From: Anaspis maculata | Lineage: Eukaryota; Arthropoda; Insecta; Coleoptera; Scraptiidae | Assembly (NCBI GenBank): GCA_949128115.1 | Contig: OX421966.1 | Span: 68,631,416 to 68,695,415, forward strand | Length of the DNA: 64,000 nt | Reading direction: 5' to 3' | In this document: piece by piece, positions 57,001-64,000 of the stretch | Layout of the letters: every line of letters starts with the position of its first letter | Numbering within the stretch: position 1 is the first letter of the stretch | Notes under the pieces: model-generated | The model's input: only the letters and a program-made list of their open reading frames with translations | Database searches by the model: none | Told to the model about the DNA's origin: nothing | Made by a program: the position numbers and the translations under genes

Positions 57001-60000
57001 TAAGCCTTTACAAGACATTTTTCTTACTTCTGACTCTAGTTTTCTTTTTCAAAATATGAATTTCCCAGTTTTCATTTCTAGATGATTAGAACACGTTTCC
57101 AGGTGTCAGATTGACCCGCTGAAGCCAAATTCAACTGCGATTTTTTCATGTCCCCCACCTTATTCCAGAACACCTTCAACAAAATTTGAAAACCATTTTT
57201 TTTCGTTCCATGAATCTTCAAAAGAACTTGCAGCGTATGGAGCAATTCCCATTTTGTTCTTCCTCCCATTTGAACTTTTTTGAACTTGGATGGATACGTT
57301 CCAATATTGTCCGGTACACCGAACCACCCATAAATACGTCGACATAAAAGGCCATGAGAGATAAACACACGAAAATATTATCACCGCTTGCGGCCCCTAA
57401 TGATTGTGTTTTTCAACTAATCCTGATCGATTTTGATTTTCAAACACAAAAAAGAACGTATCAAAGTCGTCCGTTGTGTTTCTCCGCATGGAAAGTGTTT
57501 TTCATCAAACAAATTGAATTTTTCTCAACCGAAAAAGCGCTTTGACCGGCGTAAGCCTTTACAAGACATTTTTCTTTCATCTGACTCTAATTTTATTTTT
57601 CAAAATATGAATTTTCCAGTTTTCATTTCCAGATGATAAGAATACGTTTCCAAATGTCAGATTGACCCGCTAAAGCCAAATTCAACTGCCATTTTTTCAT
57701 GTCCCCCACCTTATTCCAGAACACCTTCAAAAAAAATTGAAAACCATTTTTTTTCGTTCCATAAATTTTCAAAACAACTTGCAGCGCATGGAGCAATTCC
57801 CATTTTGTCCTTCCTCCCATTTGAACTTTTTTGAACTTGGATGGATACGTTCCAATATTGTCCGGTACACCGAACCACCCATAAATACGTCGACATAAAA
57901 GGCCATGAGAGATAAACACACGAAAATATTATCACCCATTGCGGCCCCTAATGATTGTGTTTTTCAATTAATCCTGAACGATTTTGATTTTCAAACACAA
58001 AAAAGAACGTATTAAAGTCGTCCGTTGTGGTTTTCCGCATGGAAAGTGTTCATCATCAAAAAAATTGAATTTTTCTCAACCGAAAAAGCGTTTTGGCCGG
58101 CGTAAGCCTTTACAAGACATTTTTCTTTCATCTGACTCTAATTTTATTTTTCAAAATATGAATTTTCCAGTTCTCATTCCCAGATGATTAGAATACGTTT
58201 CCAGGTGTCAGATTGACCCGCTGAAGCCAAATTCAACTGCGATTTTTTCATGTTCCCCACCTTATTCCAGAACACCTTCAACAAAATTTGAAAACCATTT
58301 TTTTTCGTTCCATAAATCTTCAAAAGAACTTGCAGCGCATGGAGCAATTCCCATTTTGTCCTTCCTCCCATTTGAACTTTTTTGAACTTGGATGAATACG
58401 TTCCAACATTGTCCGGTACACCGGAACACCCATAAATACGTCGACATAAAAGGCCATGAGAGATAAACACACGAAAATATTATCACCCATTGCGGCCACT
58501 AATAATTGTGTTTTTCAATGAACTCTAATCGATTTTGATTTTCAAACACGCAAAACAACGTATTCAAGTCATCCGTTGTGGTTTTCCGCATGAAAAGTGT
58601 TTTTCATCAAAAAATTGAATCTTCTTCTACCGAAAAAGTGTTTTGGCCGGCGTAAACCTTCACAAGACATTTTTCTTCCATCTGGCTCTAATTTAATTTT
58701 TCAAAATATGAATTTTCCAGTTCTCATTCCCAGATGATTAGAATACGTTTCCAGGTGTCAGATTGACCCGCTGAAGCCAAATTCAACTGCGATTTTTTCA
58801 TGTTCCCCACCTTATTCCAGAACACCTTCAACAAAATTTGAAAACCATTTTTTTTCGTTCCATAAATCTTCAAAAGAACTTGCAGCGCATGGAGCAATTC
58901 CCATTTTGTCCTTCCTCCCATTTGAACTTTTTTGAACTTGGATGAATACGTTCCAACATTGTCCGGTACACCGGAACACCCATAAATACGTCTACATAAA
59001 AGGTCATGAGAGATAAACACACGAAAATATTATCACCCATTGCGGCCACTAATAATTGTGTTTTTCAATGAACTCTAATCGATTTTGATTTTCAAACACG
59101 CAAAACAACGTATTCAAGTCATCCGTTGTGGTTTTCCGCATGAAAAGTGTTTTTCATCAAAAAATTGAATCTTCTTCTACCGAAAAAGTGTTTTGGCCGG
59201 CGTAAACCTTCACAAGACATTTTTCTTCCATCTGGCTCTAATTTAATTTTTCAAAATATGAATTTTCCAGTTCTCATTCCCAGATGATTAGAATACGTTT
59301 CCAGGTGTCAGATTGACCCGCTGAAGCCAAATTCAACTGCGATTTTTTCATGTCCCCCACCTTATTCCAGAACACCTTCAACAAAATATGAAAACCATTT
59401 TTTTTTCGTTCCATGAATCTTCAAAAGAACTTGCAGTTTATGGAGCAATTCCCATTTTGTCCTTCCTCCCATTTGAACTTTTTTGAACTTGGATGGATAC
59501 GTTCCAATATTGTCCGGTACACCGAACCACCCATAAATACGTCGACATAAAAGGCCATGAGAGATAAACACACGAAAATATTATCACCCATTGCGGCCCC
59601 TAATGATTGTGTTTTTCAATTAATCCTGAACGATTTTGATTTTCAAACACAAAAAAGAACGTATTAAAGTCGTCCATTGTGGTTTTCCGCATGGAAAGTG
59701 TTCATCATCAAAAAAATTGAATTTTTCTCAACCGAAAAAGCGTTTTGGCCGGCGTAAGCCTTTACAAGACATTTTTTCTACTTCTGTTTCTAGTTTTCTT
59801 TTTCAAAATATGAATTTCCCAGTTTTCATTTCTAGATGATTAGAACACGTTTCCAGGTGTCAGATTGACCCGCTGAAGCCAAATTCAACTGCGATTTTTT
59901 CATGTCCTCCACCTTATTCCAGAACACCTTCAACAAAATTTGAAAACCATTTTTTTTCGTTCCATGAATCTTCAAAAGAACTTGCAGTTTATGGAGCAAT

Positions 60001-62580
60001 TCCCATTTTGTCCTTCCTCCCATTTGAACTTTTTTGAACTTGGATGGATACGTTCCAATATTGTCCGGTACACCGAACCACCCATAAATACGTCGACATA
60101 AAAGGCCATGAGAGATAAACACACGAAAATATTATCACCCATTGCGGCCCCTAATGATTGTGTTTTTCAATTAATCCTGAACGATTTTGATTTTCAAACA
60201 CAAAAAAGAACGTATTAAAGTCGTCCGTTGTGGTTTTCCGCATGGAAAGTGTTCATCATCAAAAAAATTGAATTTTTCTCAACCGAAAAAGCGTTTTGGC
60301 CGGCGTAAGCCTTTACAAGACATTTTTCTTTCATCTGACTCTAATTTTATTTTTCAAAATATGAATTTTCCAGTTCTCATTCCCAGATGATTAGAATACG
60401 TTTCCAGGTGTCAGATTGACCCGCTGAAGCCAAATTCAACTGCGATTTTTTCATGTTCCCCACCTTATTCCAGAACACCTTCAACAAAATTTGAAAACCA
60501 TTTTTTTTCGTTCCATAAATCTTCAAAAGAACTTGCAGTTTATGGAGCAATTCCCATTTTGTCCTTCCTCCCATTTGAACTTTTTTGAACTTGGATGGAT
60601 ACGTTCCAATATTGTCCGGTACACCAAACCACCCATAAATACGTCGACATAAAAGGCCATGAGAGATAAACACACGAAAATATTATCACCTATTGCGGCC
60701 CCTAATGATTGTGTTTTTCAATTAATCCTGAACGATTTTGATTTTCAAACACAAAAAAGAACGTATTAAAGTCGTCCGTTGTGGTTTTCCGCATGGAAAG
60801 TGTTCATCATCAAAAAAATTGAATTTTTCTCAACCGAAAAAGCGTTTTGGCCGGCGTAAGCCTTTACAAGACATTTTTCTTTCATCTGACTCTAATTTTA
60901 TTTTTCAAAATATGAATTTTCCAGTTCTCATTCCCAGATGATTAGAATACGTTTCCAGGTGTCAGATTGACCCGCTGAAGCCAAATTCAACTGCGATTTT
61001 TTCATGTTCCCCACCTTATTCCAGAACACCTTCAACAAAATTTGAAAACCATTTTTTTTCGTTCCATAAATCTTCAAAAGAACTTGCAGCGCATGGAGCA
61101 ATTCCCATTTTGTCCTTCCTCCCATTTGAACTTTTTTGAACTTGGATGAATACGTTCCAACATTGTCCGGTACACCGGAACACCCATAAATACGTCTACA
61201 TAAAAGGTCATGAGAGATAAACACACGAAAATATTATCACCCATTGCGGCCACTAATAATTGTGTTTTTCAATGAACTCTAATCGATTTTGATTTTCAAA
61301 CACGCAAAACAACGTATTCAAGTCATCCGTTGTGGTTTTCCGCATGAAAAGTGTTTTTCATCAAAAAATTGAATCTTCTTCTACCGAAAAAGTGTTTTGG
61401 CCGGCGTAAACCTTCACAAGACATTTTTCTTCCATCTGGCTCTAATTTAATTTTTCAAAATATGAATTTTCCAGTTCTCATTCCCAGATGATTAGAATAC
61501 GTTTCCAGGTGTCAGATTGACCCGCTGAAGCCAAATTCAACTGCGATTTTTTCATGTCCCCCACATTATTCCAGAACACCTTCAACAAAATATGAAAACC
61601 ATTTTTTTTTCGTTCCATGAATCTTCAAAAGAACTTGCAGTTTATGGAGCAATTCCCATTTTGTCCTTCCTCCCATTTGAACTTTTTTGAACTTGGATGG
61701 ATACGTTCCAATATTGTCCGGTACACCGAACCACCCATAAATACGTCGACATAAAAGGCCATGAGAGATAAACACACGAAAATATTATCACCCATTGCGG
61801 CCCCTAATGATTGTGTTTTTCAATTAATCCTGAACGATTTTGATTTTCAAACACAAAAAAGAACGTATTAAAGTCGTCCATTGTGGTTTTCCGCATGGAA
61901 AGTGTTCATCATCAAAAAAATTGAATTTTTCTCAACCGAAAAAGCGTTTTGGCCGGCGTAAGCCTTTACAAGACATTTTTTCTACTTCTGACTCTAGTTT
62001 TCTTTTTCAAAATATGAATTTCCCAGTTTTCATTTCTAGATGATTAGAACACGTTTCCAGGTGTCAGATTGACCCGCTGAAGCCAAATTCAACTGCGATT
62101 TTTTCATGTCCTCCACCTTATTCCAGAACACCTTCAACAAAATTTGAAAACCATTTTTTTTCGTTCCATGAATCTTCAAAAGAACTTGCAGTTTATGGAG
62201 CAATTCCCATTTTGTCCTTCCTCCCATTTGAACTTTTTTGAACTTGGATGGATACGTTCCAATATTGTCCGGTACACCGAACCACCCATAAATACGTCGA
62301 CATAAAAGGCCATGAGAGATAAACACACGAAAATATTATCACCCATTGCGGCCCCTAATGATTGTGTTTTTCAATTAATCCTGAACGATTTTGATTTTCA
62401 AACACAAAAAAGAACGTATTAAAGTCGTCCGTTGTGGTTTTCCGCATGGAAAGTGTTCATCATCAAAAAAATTGAATTTTTCTCAACCGAAAAAGCGTTT
62501 TGGCCGGCGTAAGCCTTTACAAGACATTTTTCTTTCATCTGACTCTAATTTTATTTTTCAAAATATGAATTTTCCAGTTC

Positions 62581-62877
62581 TCATTCCCAGATGATTAGAA
62601 TACGTTTCCAGGTGTCAGATTGACCCGCTGAAGCCAAATTCAACTGCGATTTTTTCATGTTCCCCACCTTATTCCAGAACACCTTCAACAAAATTTGAAA
62701 ACCATTTTTTTTCGTTCCATAAATCTTCAAAAGAACTTGCAGTTTATGGAGCAATTCCCATTTTGTCCTTCCTCCCATTTGAACTTTTTTGAACTTGGAT
62801 GGATACGTTCCAATATTGTCCGGTACACCAAACCACCCATAAATACGTCGACATAAAAGGCCATGAGAGATAAACAC
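62581..62877 (-). other. Satellite-embedded 98-codon open frame (typical right-hand copy)
   Basis: Starts MFISHGLLCRRIYGWFGVPD and includes KFKKVQMGGRTKWELLH and the terminal SAGQSDTWKRILIIWE. It is almost identical to the copy at 60377-60673, exactly 2204 bp upstream. A 67-codon plus-strand frame (MIFKHKKERIKVV...) also recurs every 551 bp, for example at 62391-62594. Expression is not indicated by anything in the sequence. Confidence 0.4.
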
Positions 62878-64000
62878 ACGAAAATATTATCACCTATTGC
62901 GGCCCCTAATGATTGTGTTTTTCAATTAATCCTGAACGATTTTGATTTTCAAACACAAAAAAGAACGTATTAAAGTCGTCCGTTGTGGTTTTCCGCATGG
63001 AAAGTGTTCATCATCAAAAAAATTGAATTTTTCTCAACCGAAAAAGCGTTTTGGCCGGCGTAAGCCTTTACAAGACATTTTTCTTTCATCTGACTCTAAT
63101 TTTATTTTTCAAAATATGAATTTTCCAGTTCTCATTCCCAGATGATTAGAATACGTTTCCAGGTGTCAGATTGACCCGCTGAAGCCAAATTCAACTGCGA
63201 TTTTTTCATGTTCCCCACCTTATTCCAGAACACCTTCAACAAAATTTGAAAACCATTTTTTTTCGTTCCATAAATCTTCAAAAGAACTTGCAGCGCATGG
63301 AGCAATTCCCATTTTGTCCTTCCTCCCATTTGAACTTTTTTGAACTTGGATGAATACGTTCCAACATTGTCCGGTACACCGGAACACCCATAAATACGTC
63401 TACATAAAAGGTCATGAGAGATAAACACACGAAAATATTATCACCCATTGCGGCCACTAATAATTGTGTTTTTCAATGAACTCTAATCGATTTTGATTTT
63501 CAAACACGCAAAACAACGTATTCAAGTCATCCGTTGTGGTTTTCCGCATGAAAAGTGTTTTTCATCAAAAAATTGAATCTTCTTCTACCGAAAAAGTGTT
63601 TTGGCCGGCGTAAACCTTCACAAGACATTTTTCTTCCATCTGGCTCTAATTTAATTTTTCAAAATATGAATTTTCCAGTTCTCATTCCCAGATGATTAGA
63701 ATACGTTTCCAGGTGTCAGATTGACCCGCTGAAGCCAAATTCAACTGCGATTTTTTCATGTCCCCCACCTTATTCCAGAACACCTTCAACAAAATATGAA
63801 AACCATTTTTTTTCGTTCCATGAATCTTCAAAAGAACTTGCAGTTTATGGAGCAATTCCCATTTTGTCCTTCCTCCCATTTGAACTTTTTTGAACTTGGA
63901 TGGATACGTTCCAATATTGTCCGGTACACCGAACCACCCATAAATACGTCGACATAAAAGGCCATGAGAGATAAACACACGAAAATATTATCACCCATTG

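Larger units (their letters stand above)
52900..64000. repeat. 551-bp tandem satellite with higher-order structure, running off the right edge
   Basis: The marker GATTGTGTTTTTCAA (or its AATTG variant) recurs at 55198, 55749, 56300, 56851, 57402, 57953, 58504, 59054/59055, 59605, 60156 and so on to 63462, that is every 551 bp. Left-edge copies (52984, 53534, 54091, 54645) are spaced 550-557 bp and are more diverged. About 20 monomers are visible. Conserved blocks include CGCTGAAGCCAAATTCAAC, GGAGCAATTCC, CGTTCCAA(C/T)ATTGTC(C/T)GGTA and AGATAAACACACG. Confidence 0.97.

Overview
This window looks like a eukaryotic, probably insect or other arthropod, heterochromatic or repeat-rich region. The evidence is the content: non-LTR retrotransposons of RTE-like, Jockey/CR1-like and R2-like (restriction-like endonuclease) types, Ty3/gypsy elements, hAT-like and TA-flanked foldback MITEs, Helitron-like elements, and a long satellite that runs off the right edge. 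I recognise no host protein-coding gene, and every recognisable coding stretch belongs to a transposable element. The species cannot be read from the sequence alone.

Layout. 1-5.1 kb is unassigned sequence with small MITEs and a tRNA-derived SINE. 5.1-20.5 kb is a dense nest. It starts with a TA-flanked palindromic element (5104-7291) holding a 5'-truncated R2-like LINE. A Helitron-like element (7308-10221) follows, whose body is a minisatellite of alternating TTC/GAA pentamers, i.e. arrays of heat-shock-element consensus. Next is a 1.9-kb palindrome (10307-12199). Then comes an older dispersed repeat containing a hAT-like MITE, split by a second Helitron-like copy in the opposite orientation (12573-20312). 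That copy is itself split by a 5.5-kb foldback element (14711-20231) carrying a decayed LINE. 20.8-22.0 kb holds an internally deleted LTR element. 23.1-24.0 kb is a non-autonomous DNA transposon. 25.4-29.2 kb is a 3.7-kb TA-flanked palindrome.

29.6-31.9 kb is an element with inverted terminal minisatellite arrays around a GAGCCC-rich tandem interior. It is followed directly by a Ty3/gypsy retrotransposon (31983-39466) with both LTRs and a 4-bp target duplication. Its gag-pol frame has three stop codons, and its integrase is split by a foldback element (36107-38245). 40.8-44.1 kb is a decayed LINE on the minus strand. 44.2-50.4 kb is a second GAGCCC element, with different terminal arrays, interrupted by a nearly intact RTE-like LINE (846-codon ORF, one frameshift) and a TA-flanked palindrome. 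50.4-52.9 kb is unassigned.

52.9-64.0 kb is a tandem satellite with a 551-bp monomer (about 20 copies). Its oldest, most diverged copies are on the left. Further right come dimeric (1102 bp) and then tetrameric (2204 bp) higher-order repeats, an organisation reminiscent of centromeric or pericentromeric satellites. The most interesting biology is (a) the Helitron-like elements packed with heat-shock-element arrays, (b) the higher-order satellite with a persistently open 98-codon frame, and (c) the repeated finding of LINE fragments inside palindromic elements.
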